DNA of 64,000 bases from Adineta ricciae (GCA_905250025.1 CAJNOJ010000323.1:44321-108320); one strand, 5' to 3'. Shown: positions 22,158-34,900, numbered from the stretch's first letter. A program made the numbers and translations. Notes: a model not told the origin generated them from the letters alone.

Positions 22158-23331
22158 TTAGATGGTTGTTGAAATAGATCGTTTGTTCAAACGATGTGGT
22201 ACGAATATTGGCACAGTGAGGACATCGTTGCGCTGCTTTCGTTTCACTTTGGCTCTTCTTCGACACGCATCCGTTAAAAGTATTGGATTTTTGCCGAACT
22301 GGGGGAAAGTTTTCGCTTCTACTTGCACTCGTCCTAATGCAATACCATATTGTCCAGCTATCGGAAGAAACCAGAACCAATCATCGTCTCGTAAACAAGC
22401 AAAGACACAAAAACACGCTTCGATAAAATCACAAATATCCCCAGATTTGTACAACGTATTACTTTCGTAGTGTTCAGGTGAAACCATCAGTTGGATGTTA
22501 TATACTAGATAAATAATTGCATTAGCTATCATTGCCACAGTGGCAATCATATCTGGATCATCCAATGTGTAGCCTCGCCCGAATATACGTGTGTACGTCA
22601 CGAACCATGAAACAATCCTAGAAAGAAATCGACGTGGTAAAGTACATGAAAGACGGAGCTTTCTACTCACCATCCTATTGCAGCAAATAATCCGATAACA
22701 GATGCAACAAGTTCAATTTTGTGTACTGCCATCGTAAAATAACCGCCGAGAGTATCCTGTTTGGGGTACCACATAGCAGACCATAGGTAAAGTATAGCTT
22801 GAATTATATTCAAATATTCAGGTATCATGACAATATCAAATACTGATCGCCCACGCCAAGCCCAACAGAGGAGAATAGCCATGATTATATTAACAATGGC
22901 TAAAACTAGAAAGTACACGAAAATTCCACGAAACGAGAAGATTACGCATAAATCTTACCGAAATAAATTCGATTTATATATGGATTATTCTGTATGGGTC
23001 GATCAAGGACTGATACCAGTGTTGTATTGCTACGGTGAAAAGCATAAGTACTCTGAACTGTGGTATTATTGTCATTTAGTAATGCATTGAGACTTGCACT
23101 AAAATCAATGAATAAGAGAGTAGCTGCATAACCGACATAAATAAGATTTGGCAGCATAAATGGATTGCACAATGTCTTTTTGATGCATAAAGGCACACGT
23201 TTTCGAATCTGTCGCCATTTTAATGCTTGTACGATGGAGTCAAATGGTTCGAGTTCATAAAAAGATGAAGTTCGATCGATAACCACCTCATTGCGAGTAT
23301 TGAAAACTCTTCTCATCGTACAATTTGCCAT
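22158..23331 (-). CDS. Unrecognised multi-pass membrane protein, 355 residues
   Basis: Three exons, 22959-23331, 22671-22905 and 22158-22617, join in frame across introns of 53 nt each. The ATG is at 23329-23331. I do not recognise the family. About six hydrophobic segments are visible: LPNLIYVGYAATLLFIDF; VLAIVNIIMAILLCWAW; YLNIIQAILYLWSAMW; one around FTMAVHKIELVASVIGLF and running on into the next exon; IATVAMIANAIIYLVYNI; and one around FCVFACL-DDDWFWFLPIAG. The N-terminal ~50 residues and the basic C-terminal tail look cytosolic. The exon structure and nearly all residues are kept in block B (56417-57590), so it is a real, constrained gene. Transporter, receptor-like and scaffold roles are all possible. 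Confidence 0.72.
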
Positions 23332-24333
23332 TGTTACAGTTAAGCAAGCTGTGCGTTCTGCTAACTGAATGTTTCATCTTGATGAAATGCGTATGGAAAA
23401 TAAACTTTTTCTCTGTCTGTTTTCTCTGTGGTCGTTAAACAAACATTTTTCTTCAAGTGGTAAGGTTTTCAGTATGTTCCTAATAACACTCTCTTTTCTT
23501 TATTTACCAAAACACGATGATTAAAATTAGAGTAACTAGGAGAAGAGAAAATACCGATTAAATATTCATTTTCACACCACACTGAAAGTTTTTCTTATTG
23601 TTCATAATATTTTCATGGCCGAATTGAACACGTTGCTATTCTCCTATTTGGCGAATTTGAAGATTACATAAGGCAATAATTTCATAAGTATCTGCACAAA
23701 ACAAACAAAAAACAAAACGAATTTATTTCTCTTCACGCTACGTCTTTTTTTGTAATATTTCAGTGAGATATCGTGTTTAATAAGTGAACTTAGCTGTTGT
23801 TAAGCGAGAGTACTATTATAGTCTGCCGTTTTCCGCTCATTCGAAACCCAATGAACGAATGTCATATTCTTAATTTAAATTGAAAGTTCCATAGCGAACA
23901 ACTTAAGATTATACTTTCATGCGAATGATTTACACCTTGATCCATCCACTCTCTCGATCAAATTTTACCGGTCACATTAATCTCGTTTTCTTTTCCATCA
24001 TTCTCTTTGAGAGAATTTGTTCTTTTCTTTTTTTCTCTCTCTCTCTTCTAATGCAAAATATATTTTTTTACGTCCCGGGCGTTTGCTAGTTCTCTCTTCT
24101 TTTCTATATGCAACATATAACAACTACGTTTGCGTTCTGTTTTCTCGAAACAATTTCTAGTTTGTTCTTTAGCAGTTTATATTTTCTTTGATATTGCAGA
24201 GAAAAATCAATCCAAACGTATCTATGTACCTGCTCGTTTTGGCGCTGTGAGACAACTTGCCACGTGGGTACATTTTTCGTTGTATTTCGTCAAAGTTGCC
24301 ACGCTATTTCAGTTTGTACAGTCTTTCATTAAT
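23332..24333. other. Intergenic and 5' untranslated region of the PCS-like gene
   Basis: Lies between divergent genes. It contains a CT-rich run around 24030-24046. A pyrimidine-rich tract ending in TTGCAG at 24199, kept in block B, could be a 3' splice site of a 5'-UTR intron or a spliced-leader acceptor. TA at 23819-23820 is the empty site of the small GC-rich insertion of block B. The open frame upstream of the PCS-like ATG is closed by stops in the other copy. Confidence 0.5.
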
Positions 24334-24984
24334 ATGCTTCAATCCCATAGCTTGAATGAAGATCCTCTAGATCTTTGGTATCTATCGTTGATTAATTGTG
24401 CGAAGTCTGGTGATGGTCAGGATCTGCTTACAACGTCGCTGCGTCATTCTTTCGATCGTCTTCATCCTCATTTTGAACTTCAAGAGCGCGATGATTTTTG
24501 TGGCATTGCATGTGCTTCAATCCTGTTGAATACTCTTCTACCATCGTCAAAATGGACGCAATCATCTATCTATTCAACGACTGCTAGGAAATATCTGACG
24601 GATGGAATTATACTGACTGATTTATCTAGTATAATTACGGCATGTGGACTTTCTACAATTATTCAACATTCGAACCAAGAAAGATTCAAAGAACAATTTC
24701 TGGAAGATATAAAAAATCCAGAAACGTTTTTGATTATCAATTATTGGCGACAGTTTGAATGGCCTAGAGAAGGTGAAATTTATCGAAATGGCCATTTCAG
24801 TTTAGTGGCTGGATTTAATGAAGCCACAGAGCAAGTACTCATTCTAGATACGAGCGATTCCATACGACCTTATCATTGGCTAGATTTGAAGCATTTAATG
24901 AGAATGATGTGTACATACGATCAAACAGCAGCTATGCCTAGGGGTTACCTGATCATTCTGGATCCAAATCAGAAGGATAAATAA
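24334..24984 (+). CDS. Phytochelatin-synthase-like cysteine peptidase (peptidase C83), single domain
   Basis: 216 residues, no intron. The ATG at 24334 is chosen because the frame upstream is open only in this copy; block B begins at the same codon. The papain-like PCS catalytic triad is present: Cys56 in FCGIACAS, His154 in NGHFSLVAGF, Asp172 in LILDTSD, with Gln50 placed as an oxyanion glutamine. PCS removes glycine from glutathione and can join gamma-Glu-Cys units into metal-binding phytochelatins. The short bacterial forms lacking the C-terminal Cys-rich domain mainly hydrolyse glutathione. This protein also lacks that C-terminal domain, so a glutathione hydrolase or transpeptidase role is inferred. 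It is convergent with GspSA 180 bp away. No intron and a bacterial-like length suggest horizontal acquisition. Family confidence is good; the reaction is inferred. Confidence 0.8.
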   Translation: MLQSHSLNEDPLDLWYLSLINCAKSGDGQDLLTTSLRHSFDRLHPHFELQERDDFCGIACASILLNTLLPSSKWTQSSIYSTTARKYLTDGIILTDLSSIITACGLSTIIQHSNQERFKEQFLEDIKNPETFLIINYWRQFEWPREGEIYRNGHFSLVAGFNEATEQVLILDTSDSIRPYHWLDLKHLMRMMCTYDQTAAMPRGYLIILDPNQKDK

Positions 24985-25164
24985 GATCTTGTTTCAGTTT
25001 TTTTCCACATTGTCTACCGACGCTTGAAACTTTCTATTCATATTTGATGGTGCTAACATTCATGAACGTATTTGCTATTAGTAACTCGCCATTGCTACTT
25101 TTTTTGTTGTATTTTCACAAGATTTATTTTTTCATAGGAATTCACCGAAAAAGAATGCATATAG

Positions 25165-27015
25165 TCAAATAAAAGAGTTCGAACTGTGAGTGATACAGCA
25201 TGCCATTGCATAACTATCGTAATTTGTAATAAGTCGTTGATCTTCGCGAATACAAAAGCCTGCAAATAGTCCATGGACAATCCAACAGCCGAAGATATTG
25301 TAAAATCCATCATAGGTCGGTAATTGAAATAGTTCTTGATAGATACAATCTCGATCGGCGAATTTTTCTGTCGTTTCATGTGTAAAACTATCACCATCCG
25401 ACTTGTGTAATGTCACGTTGCGACCACAGCGGCCAACGATTGGCTTTTTCGCATAACCTTTCTGTTTCAATTCATCCACAAGCGTCCATTCAGTTCGCAA
25501 TAGATTTGGATGATTGGAAAACATCGACCATAATATCGGCAACAGTGCTTTGTTGCTGGCGATGACTTTCCACAACGGTTCAATAACTCGAATTCGATCG
25601 TTGAGGAAAATATCGCTGAGACGAGGATGATCACCGTCTGTCGGCGTCCACTGATCAACATTTCGCTCTTTTTGAGCATCGATGTAATCAATAAACACCG
25701 TTTCCCACATCCATGTTTTCCAAACAAACGTTACTTGACGACCGTCATTGTCGACTATAGTCGAATCTTTCCAGTAGAGATCATCGAGTAACACGCATAG
25801 TTTCGTTTCAATACCGGCTTCGTTCATAACGCTTTGCATGTATAGAGCAGTAATCATTTCGTCTTCGTATTTATCGATCAAAAGATGAACACGCGACCGA
25901 ATGTTGAGATTCTTCCAGCTTTGTACGAGAACTCGATGCATTTGAAATCCCGATATTAAATTGGACTCGAATCCCACAGCTTTCGCCCATTTTTGTTGCG
26001 TCACTGCACATTCTAAAAGTACTGAAGCACTATCAGCATTGTATTCAAATACTTTGATTTTCTCTCCATCGAATGCGAAATCAAATCGACCAGTCATAAA
26101 AAGATCTTGATCATTCTTCCACGATCGACGAATACTCGACCAGAATATTTCAGGTATTTCAAAACGTGCTAGTAGATTGTCACTATTGATCACGTGCTCA
26201 GTCGCTTTCATAAACATGCGATGGCATTCATTGGCTGCTGTGCCGATATTCAGAAATAAATTAAAATCCATCTTGTAATATGGATATGTACCATCGATGC
26301 TTCGACTTGGATCTTCACCATACATATCGACGAGATACTTTTCTGCTGGCGAATTTCTATCTAGCCAACCGTCTTTAACATGAACATTCTCCTTAGGAAC
26401 ACAACAGCGTTCTAAAGTACCGATCGGTACTGATTTTTGATAAGGTTTAAGTATCACATCCAATTTCGATTCATCTAAAGGACCTAATTTGTCACTATCT
26501 TTGATCGTCATCCAGCCATAGATGGGATGTTCATCTTCAATGTAAAACAAGTCATCCTTGTCTACTAATCGAAGCTGACGAGCGTGGTCATCTGACCAAG
26601 AATTAAATTCATAATTCTGTTCGACGATACGAACGTAGCCAGGTCCAACTTCACTAATAACTGCTATATGTCCGAATGGTAGCGCATCACAACGAGGATA
26701 AACAAGTAGCGAATCGATCTGCGGTTCTTGTGGTGATCCATTCGAATGACATTCCAATGAAAACTGACATCCATCGATAACTCGTTCGATTGCCTTGACA
26801 TCACTCCAAATTCGAGCAGCACAATTTTCATTCGGTAATATGCATCCTTTCCGCAATAACAACCAACGACGTACAAATTCCACGCATTGCCATTTATAAC
26901 CAATAAAGACTCCATGGAAATAATGACGTTCTACTGAAAAGAAATCTTTATCACCATTGGAATAGACGGGCACATTCTTCGAGGCAATACCTAGTGTATC
27001 GTTAAACCTTGTCAT
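25165..27015 (-). CDS. gsp: Bifunctional glutathionylspermidine synthetase/amidase
   Basis: 616 residues in one exon, close to the ~619 of E. coli GspSA. The N-terminal CHAP amidase (1-~190) has Cys44 in YKWQCVEF, His116 in FGHIAVISEV and Glu132 in VEQNY; the spacings (72 and 16) equal those of Cys59/His131/Glu147 in the E. coli enzyme. The C-terminal ATP-grasp-like synthetase (~200-605) has the FEYNADSAS substrate/metal motif and PIVGRCGRNV near the end. The enzyme couples glutathione to spermidine with ATP and reverses this by its amidase. Related trypanothione synthetases add a second glutathione, which cannot be excluded. It is convergent with the PCS-like gene. The ATG at 27013-27015 is kept in block B. 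No introns: likely of bacterial or kinetoplastid-like origin, as reported for other bdelloid thiol genes. Confidence 0.92.
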   Translation of the reverse strand: MTRFNDTLGIASKNVPVYSNGDKDFFSVERHYFHGVFIGYKWQCVEFVRRWLLLRKGCILPNENCAARIWSDVKAIERVIDGCQFSLECHSNGSPQEPQIDSLLVYPRCDALPFGHIAVISEVGPGYVRIVEQNYEFNSWSDDHARQLRLVDKDDLFYIEDEHPIYGWMTIKDSDKLGPLDESKLDVILKPYQKSVPIGTLERCCVPKENVHVKDGWLDRNSPAEKYLVDMYGEDPSRSIDGTYPYYKMDFNLFLNIGTAANECHRMFMKATEHVINSDNLLARFEIPEIFWSSIRRSWKNDQDLFMTGRFDFAFDGEKIKVFEYNADSASVLLECAVTQQKWAKAVGFESNLISGFQMHRVLVQSWKNLNIRSRVHLLIDKYEDEMITALYMQSVMNEAGIETKLCVLLDDLYWKDSTIVDNDGRQVTFVWKTWMWETVFIDYIDAQKERNVDQWTPTDGDHPRLSDIFLNDRIRVIEPLWKVIASNKALLPILWSMFSNHPNLLRTEWTLVDELKQKGYAKKPIVGRCGRNVTLHKSDGDSFTHETTEKFADRDCIYQELFQLPTYDGFYNIFGCWIVHGLFAGFCIREDQRLITNYDSYAMACCITHSSNSFI

Positions 27016-28957
27016 AACTTCTTCTAGAATAAGATATATTATCGAAATCTCTTTCTTTGGTCGTTAGTAATTAAACTAATAATTTCATAGGGAGAATATT
27101 TTCGCAGTGGAACTTATTATAGAGGCAAAAGGAGAACGAGTATGAATCAGACAACGAAGAAAAGACGCTGAACATTACAGTGCAATTTTTTCCACGATGA
27201 CAATGCAGATTGACGTTTTATTCACCTAGTGAATTTCTTTTTCCATTCCTTTCATCATCATGAAAAAGGAGAACGCCTGATAATCTACGTATGAGATGAC
27301 GATGTATGAAAAATCGATTGTTATTGTTTATTCATAAGTACAAAATAAAAACGAATTGCATTCAGTTCTTCTTAAACAAACCACATTTTAAAAATAGCTC
27401 GTTCTGAATCGATTCTTTTGAATAGAAAAATCGTCACATCTACCTTGTGCGTGTCAAAGAAAATTATTGTATGCAAAAAGAAAAAGAGAAAAGCACGTTC
27501 TAGAAAGAAACCAAGCACAAAAATGTCTCGTGTGAAAAGAGAAGAAAAATAAGGATATACACGCCTGTTTTTTGCAGAAAAAAAAGAAAAAGAAACAAGG
27601 ATAAAGATACAACGTGAGCGAGAAAAGTGTTGTTCTTCAAAGCAGCTAACTCTATATTTCTATTTTCTTTCAACTAATATCTATCTGTGAAATTGTTGCC
27701 AGTAATGTCTTATACGTACATGCTACCAATATGTGATTCTCTCAGAAGTTTTGGAGTAAAGAATATATGACAAAGAACGTCGCATTTGACTTCAACATAA
27801 TGGTACAACAATATCAATGAATTATGAAGGAATGTTCATTCGAACAAGAGTGTCACGTGCGAGTTTGCGCCTATATCAAGAAAAGTGATTATATGCGAAC
27901 AATTCATAAGATCGATGAGGTAAAGATCGTTTATCACGAATGTATCTATTAGTAAAGTTTGGTGATTCGAGAACCATTAATACCATGGAACCAAACATCT
28001 CACCTGTATTTTCATCCAGGAAAGAACCCATTGTTCAATCAAGCAATTGCCAATCTATTGAACACAGTGTTATGAGCGATGGCAACGTTTCATTTTATCA
28101 AAAGAGTAGAATAAACGACATTCTGTGTTATAGGACTGATCTCGTTATTCGCATAGAAATTTTTGTCGTATCTAAGACAATCTCCGATGTGGAAGAGAAC
28201 AACCACCGGCACAGTTCTTCAGGAAATTCTTCTAGAAATTTGGTGAAAATTGAGATCTTATCCTTTTTTCCTACTATCCCTCTGACGAACCTTATTGCTT
28301 ATAAGTGAAAATTATTTCAAGCAACTAGCCATTAATCCTTTCGGAACGAAACTTATGACCTGGGAACAGACAGAAAGTCACTTCTACATGTTAGTAATTA
28401 GTCGACAATACAATCTGTGTTTATCAATGTGTTATACCTGATGACAGAAATTAACTTGTGAAAATGTCAGTTTTCTACCGAAAAGTCTTCCCTCTACTGA
28501 AAGGGTATACACAGAATTTGAGTTGAAGTTCGTTCGTTAACAATCTATACTGTTGACTAAGAAAGTTTATTCACAGGATTTTCGGAGTCGAGGATATCTT
28601 GGACACGGATTCACACACGAGTGTATTTCAACTCTGATCATGTTTGTTCCAGATACAACTCTATGAGCTCTATGGATTCCAATCATAAAAAAATGTTCAC
28701 CCACACATCCTCAAGATAGTTCTTTTCTCAGTGTTTAAATGTTATTTATATTAACAATTATATATTTTTTGAATGAACAGAAGATCAAAGTGTGAAAATA
28801 AATTTCTCTTCAATATCTTTTTATTGAATATTTGATAAATACAACAAATAAAGCGATAAATGAGAAAAGAAAAAGATTTTGTTTAGACACTTGTTGTTCG
28901 TTGATTAAAATACATCTGAAATGAAGAACTTTAAAAGAAAAGCAAAGAAAAGAGATT
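27016..28957. other. Intergenic between GspSA promoter and polycystin 3' end
   Basis: No supported gene. The segment nearest 27016 should hold the GspSA promoter. Around 27.5-27.6 kb is a purine-rich A/G stretch. TTTTTATTGAA near 28820 gives AATAAA on the minus strand, a candidate polyadenylation signal for the polycystin gene. An open frame at 27940-28308 is interrupted in block B. Confidence 0.5.
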
Positions 28958-31900
28958 TCATACTCGATTTATCTGATTGGCCAATTGATTTGTTCGCAAT
29001 CGAAGTGTATCGGTTGTGTGGAAATATCTCTCACGCATTTGTTGATCTTTTTCTTCTTGAATTTCCCATTCAGGTCGTTTTCTTATTCCTAAAACAAAGA
29101 TTTGTTGAAAAGGTTCTTCCATTGATGAATTTTACCTGTCCATTGAAGAAATTTCTTGATTATGTATGAAAATACTTCCGGATCTTCGATGACTTTTTCC
29201 CGCGCGAGTCGAAAATTATCGTTGATAATTGATAAAAAGATACTTAAGCAAATGAAAACAACGAGAAGAATAAATAAAGTTAAAGAAAATGGTCCAAGAA
29301 ATGTTCCCGCACGAGATAATTCATCCGAATCGAATTTCATTAAAATCATTTCAAATAACATTTGTGATGTGTCGAATAAAGTTGAACAAGACTGGATTTT
29401 TGAAAGAAAAAGAAGATAAAATAAACAAAGAAATGAAATGAAAAGAATTGAAAACATTAATGAAAATGAAACGAATTCTTTTGTTGATAAACGAAGTGTT
29501 TCTGCGAATAAAGATAAACGACGATTAAATCGACATAAATGAAGAAGTTTAATTGTGCCAAAGAAACAACAAAAACCGTAAAAATAATTCAAAAGATCAT
29601 TGAAATAAACGGATTCTTCTAAATTTATATAAATATCACCTTGACTTTCACGAAACAATTTTCCAATTTCTTTTCCGGTTTTATATCGAAAAAAGTAAAT
29701 TCCAATCGATGAAATCGAACAAATGATTAGACCCAGATCGATTGTTGACCAAAATTTAAGCAAATATTTCCATTTGAAATTGACAATCGATCGAATTTCA
29801 TTGAAAATCATATAAAGAATCAACAATAAGTAAATGATTGTACAAATTAATTGAGAAAATGATGTAAAAGCTGAAAAGAAAAGATGAGATTTATCTTTTT
29901 TAAAAGAGAAATTACCATAAAAATGAATTGGTTCAAATCGAGATTGAAAATCAATATTTCCTGTTGAATCAAATTGTGTTTGAAGTTTCACAAAAGTAAA
30001 TAAATTCACATTTGGATTATAAAGTGACATTTGGATTTGAATTTGACGTGTTTGTTGATCAATCCATTGGAATCGATGAAGTTCGGAAAGATTTCCTCGA
30101 AGATCTTTCATTGAACCACGAAATTCATAAATGTATCCACGATCTTTGGATTTATATTGAAATGATTGAGAAATTGATGAAGAAAATAACGAAGTGGAAT
30201 GTTCAAACCATCCAGGAGAAAAAGAACGTTTCTCTTCATTTGATAAACTCAAATCATTTCGACAAATTGAATGTAATTTGATTCGTTTTGGGCATAGTTG
30301 TGTTCGAATTCGTGATTGCTTCATCAATGCCCAACCGAGAAGTCGATTTGAAGTGTCATTGAGATGTCCACGAAGATATTCCACATTCTTTCCATTGTAC
30401 CATTTGTGTGCACGAATCTTTCCAACAAAATCTTCTTCTAACCATTCCCAATACTCATTCACTGATGAGATTTCCACTGGGAATGATTTTCGAAGATGTC
30501 GAACTTGAAACGAAGCGTTTTCATTATGGTTTGAATAAACAATTACGAAGAGAAGAGAAAGAAAACAAATCGAAAAGAGAATTTCTCGAATAATATTCCA
30601 CATTTGAAGTTCACGAAGACGAATTTGTCGAGCACAAGCGATTTCATTTGGAGTTAATCGATTAGGACGAGTCGATGGAAGAATTTCAATTGATGAATGA
30701 AGATTTTCTTCACCTTTGCTCAACATGAATTGATTTTCATCGAAATATTCTTTTGCTTCTTCATCTTCATTTCTCGATTTGCGACAAACAAATGCAAAAA
30801 ATATTCCCAAAGATAAAATCTATTTGAAACAGAGATACTCAGTTGGGATCAAGCGAAAGAGGATCGTTACTTTAATTGGTTCGGTCAGAAGAATCGATGA
30901 GAAGAATGACGAAAGAACTGAAACAAGCCACCGTTGACTTTTCACATCACCGAATTCAATTCCACGAGCAATGATAAAGAAAATCGAAATGATAACTAGC
31001 AGAAGAGAAATTCCATAAGCAACGAATAAACACCACCATGGAAATGTTAATGAACGTTTCTTCTTGTTCTCTTCGCAGGTTGACTTTATTCGATTATGAC
31101 GGGATTGAAGTCGACGAAACATTTGAATCAACAAAATACTTGGAATCAATGAGATCAATTCACTCACTATGCCAATGAGAACCTGATCTGATGTGATGGA
31201 AAATGTTCCGAACGATAGACTCGTTGCTTTCTTGACTTGGGCTTCATTTGAGAGATCATAATACATGATATTCGAAAGCATTGAAATGAACAGTAAAACA
31301 AAACAACAAGTACATCGTTGAACACGTGAAAATTGATTCGATGGTGGACGAGCAAAGATTGAAAACCATAAATGTTCATCGGAGAAATTATGAAAGGCTT
31401 TTTTCGATAAAAGAAATAAAAATTTCTTCTTTTCTTCTTCATTTGCAATTGGAAATACTCGTTCAATTTTTCCATCATCTTTTTCCACTGCAAACCATCG
31501 TTGGGAAATAAAATGAAATGTTTCCATTGTTTGTAAATCACGAATAATTATATATTTAAGAAACCAAGATGCAAAGGAATCTTTCCCAGAATTATCGTGC
31601 CAAATATGAAGACAATTTAATAATCCCAATGATTTTGGAACTCTCATGATAAATGAGTCAATTCCATCACGTTGAAAAATTTCTCTTTGAGGATCATCGA
31701 ATGTTCGAATACGAGTTTTTTCACTTTCACCATATAAAACAAAATGAACTTTGGATTTTGTTCCTGAATCTTTTCTATGACCAGTAAAAACGATCAATTG
31801 ATAAAAATAATTATCCGATGATCGATTATCAGACAAAGGTGTTACACCCAATTTTTCAAAATCTTTTTTATCGTATTTCCGTGCATAGATCATCAGAGTA

Positions 31901-34900
31901 ATGTAGATGAGGGTAACAGTGATGACAGTTAAGTAAATTGTTTTATTTTTGTGAAAATCTGCACTGTTGAAAACATAATTCCAATCGATCATTTCGGGTA
32001 AAATGACAAATCCACTTGCGAATTTTGTTAAATGTGTAGAAAAACATTCGGTTTCATAATGATTTGTTTTTGATCCAACAATTAATCCATCGGATTTCCA
32101 TTGATTTTGTTTATTAAGATAATAACAACCTGATATATAAACTCTCGTTTGATAATCTGAAGTGAAATGAACTGGATCAGTTGGAATTGGAAGAGTTCCA
32201 TTTGAACAGAATTCATTGGATTCGAATGAAGTCAATTCGCGTAAACCAAATATAAATGTTTGATGACCAATTGTTTGTTGATTGTCGACAAATAAAGGAG
32301 AATTGCCAAGAGATGAACAAAACAATTTCCATCCATCGATTTCATTCATCGATCGATTTAATCGAGGAATTTGATCAAATTTATAAATTAACAAATAAGA
32401 TAAATTCACATCGATTGGTTCGAATTCGAGATGAATGGAAATTGGTAAAGAAGATGAAATATTCACAAAATGATAATGAAATGTTTGATTATGATAAGAA
32501 GAATTAAATGTTGAAACATTATGATAAATCATTGGTGGAATCACAACATTTGGATCTCGTTGAATTACCAAACGAATTGGATTTTGTTTTGTTGTTTCAA
32601 ATGGAATTTCATTTCCATTTCGATCAAGAATTGTCAATGAAATCATCGTCGAAAGATTCGTATTGCTATTCGTATCATAAATGGCTAATCGTTCCATCAT
32701 TGATCTTAAGAGAAGAACAGGTGAATTGTTTTGGAGAGAAGATGTGACATTCGATGGAAGATGAATTTCTGCTCCTCCAACTTGTTTCATTGATTTGTTT
32801 GAAATTGATTCGATTGAAACTGATTCGAATGAAACAAATGTTTCTGGTGTATCGATAATCATCTTCTGTCCAAGATTTAAATGAATATTAAATGATGAAG
32901 TGACCAATGAAATCATTTCATCGACTTTCTCAATCATTTCTTTGGCGAATTTTTCTTGATAAAATCGATTTCGATTTTCATTGATTTTCTCCATTGAAAA
33001 ATCATTTTCATCAACGAATAATTCTTCAACAGAACATAGATTTGGTTTGAAGAGGTGAAAATCTTCTCAACTTACTCAAATTTGACCAATCTGAATCCAA
33101 ATTTGTATCATAATCATCAGGCATTTTCGTTGAACTCTGAAAATCAGATTTTAAGAGATTTGTCCTTTGTTGTAAAACTCCATTGACACCCTAAATCGAT
33201 CATTTCAATATCAATAAAGAAAGGAAATCAGTTTACGGTTAAGATATTGGCAGAACATTGAAGAAGTTGTTGACCGGTCATTTGAATATCTTCATACGGA
33301 ACTTTATTTGATAAAGAATGAAGATCTTTCGATAATTGAGAACATTTCTGTGACACGATCATCTTTCAATGGAAAATAAATGAGAAAATAAGGTGAGAAA
33401 ATGTTGAGATTTACGAGAGTTTGTCTTGTTAATTGATTTGTTGTTTCGGTGAGTTGAATTAACGTTGATAATTGTAATTTCATACTTTCAATTGTCATCG
33501 GACGAATGTTTCTTATGAATTCACTTAAATTCTCTCGAAATTCTGCTTGAAAATTCATTTGTTCGTTGAATTCTTTCATTGCTGATTGATTGGAGAGAAA
33601 ATCATTTGGAGAAGTTCGATTTTGTCCCAATGAAGAAACAGAAATTTGTGTTGATGAAATTCCATCTGAAGAAGAAAGAAAAAATTCAATTGAAAGAGAA
33701 GATTTCACATTACTTTGTATCGCTTTTTCACGATTTTCATTGGCCATTTGATTAAATTGTTGAGAAATCGAACTAATGATTTGTCCAATGGAATTTTGAT
33801 CGTGATTTTCATGTAATTCAACTAATAAACCTTTTGTTTCTTGTGAAGTGACGGAAATAGTTGATGAAATGTTAAATTCAGTGATTGAATTCATTAAATC
33901 ACGAATTTGAACAAGAAGATGAAAATTTCCAGCTGGAAAACGAACAGTGAAATTGGAAATTGGTGAAAAAGCAACGATTGTTCGTTTTGTTGGATCTTTC
34001 GACCAATCTAAAAGAAAGAATCGTAGAGAAGAGAAGATTTCTTTCGTTGATTTTCTTTACAAAACAAAGAATAATCTTTGATATTATCTTCGATTTGCCA
34101 ATCGAGACATTTGATTTGAAACAAAGTTTCGATTGTTCCATTGATTCGATCGATTGAACAAGTTCCATTTGATGGTTTAGAATTTATTTTAAAATTCAAT
34201 GCACTGACACTTATTTCATCGGCAAATGAATAAACAACTTCATATCGCCAATAAATTATCTCAGGATGAATCAAAAATAAATCATTTGTTGAAGTGAAAT
34301 TCTTCGTTGTTTGTCCTTTCAATTCAAATCAATTTCATCAAATTCAAAAGAGAAAAAGGAAAATTTTACCGTAAAACCACGAAGAATTCCTCAGAGAGAA
34401 TAAAATCCAATGAGTTGAATTTTGTGATGGATAATAAATATTCCATTGAATAATTTCATTTGAACGACAATTCCGATAACAAAATGAATACAAAGCGACT
34501 TGTGTTGTTGGATTTATCAATTGATATTCGAGATTTGATGAACAAAGTGTTGAAATGACACATCTAAAGACAAAGAAAAGAGATGCGAAACAGGAAATTG
34601 TCTAAGGAATTTACCCGATAATGATCATTGGTCTTTGCAAATCTTTAATTTGAACAAGAACGAAACCAGATGCATAAATTGTCACATTTCGACGATTATT
34701 CATTAGAACCATAAATTGATATGTTTCATTTAATTGAAACGAATTCGAAAAGATTCTTATTGAAGATTCTTTCGGAAATCTTCTTCCGACAAATTCGTAT
34801 TTTGATGAATTGAATAAACACGAAAGATCTGACGAATCATTCGATGATTGTGCATTCGTTGTGAATTCACTTTGAATTTTATATGTTCCATAAATTCGAC

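Larger units (their letters stand above)
8770..29438. repeat. Direct large duplication, block A copy
   Basis: This stretch is collinear with 37135-64000 in the same orientation, gene by gene: SecA-like, sulfotransferase, DWNN, membrane protein, PCS-like, GspSA, polycystin 3' end. Exons and intron positions match to the base in the sulfotransferase, DWNN and membrane-protein genes. Differences are substitutions, small indels, extra sequence in block A around 16.1-16.4 and 16.5-17.0 kb, and two large insertions confined to block B. Block A appears to be the intact version. Confidence 0.93.

Noticed and set aside
22162-22470. Plus-strand open frame of 102 codons, matched at 56421-56729
   Set aside because: Exactly antisense to exon 3 of the membrane-protein gene; its conservation follows from the real gene.
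24130-24333. 68-codon N-terminal extension of the PCS-like frame with hydrophobic residues
   Set aside because: Block B has stops in this region while the protein proper is kept; the extension is an accident of block A.
27940-28308. 122-codon plus-strand open frame, partly matched at 62586-62885
   Set aside because: Indels and an in-frame stop between the copies and no recognisable domain; most likely chance.
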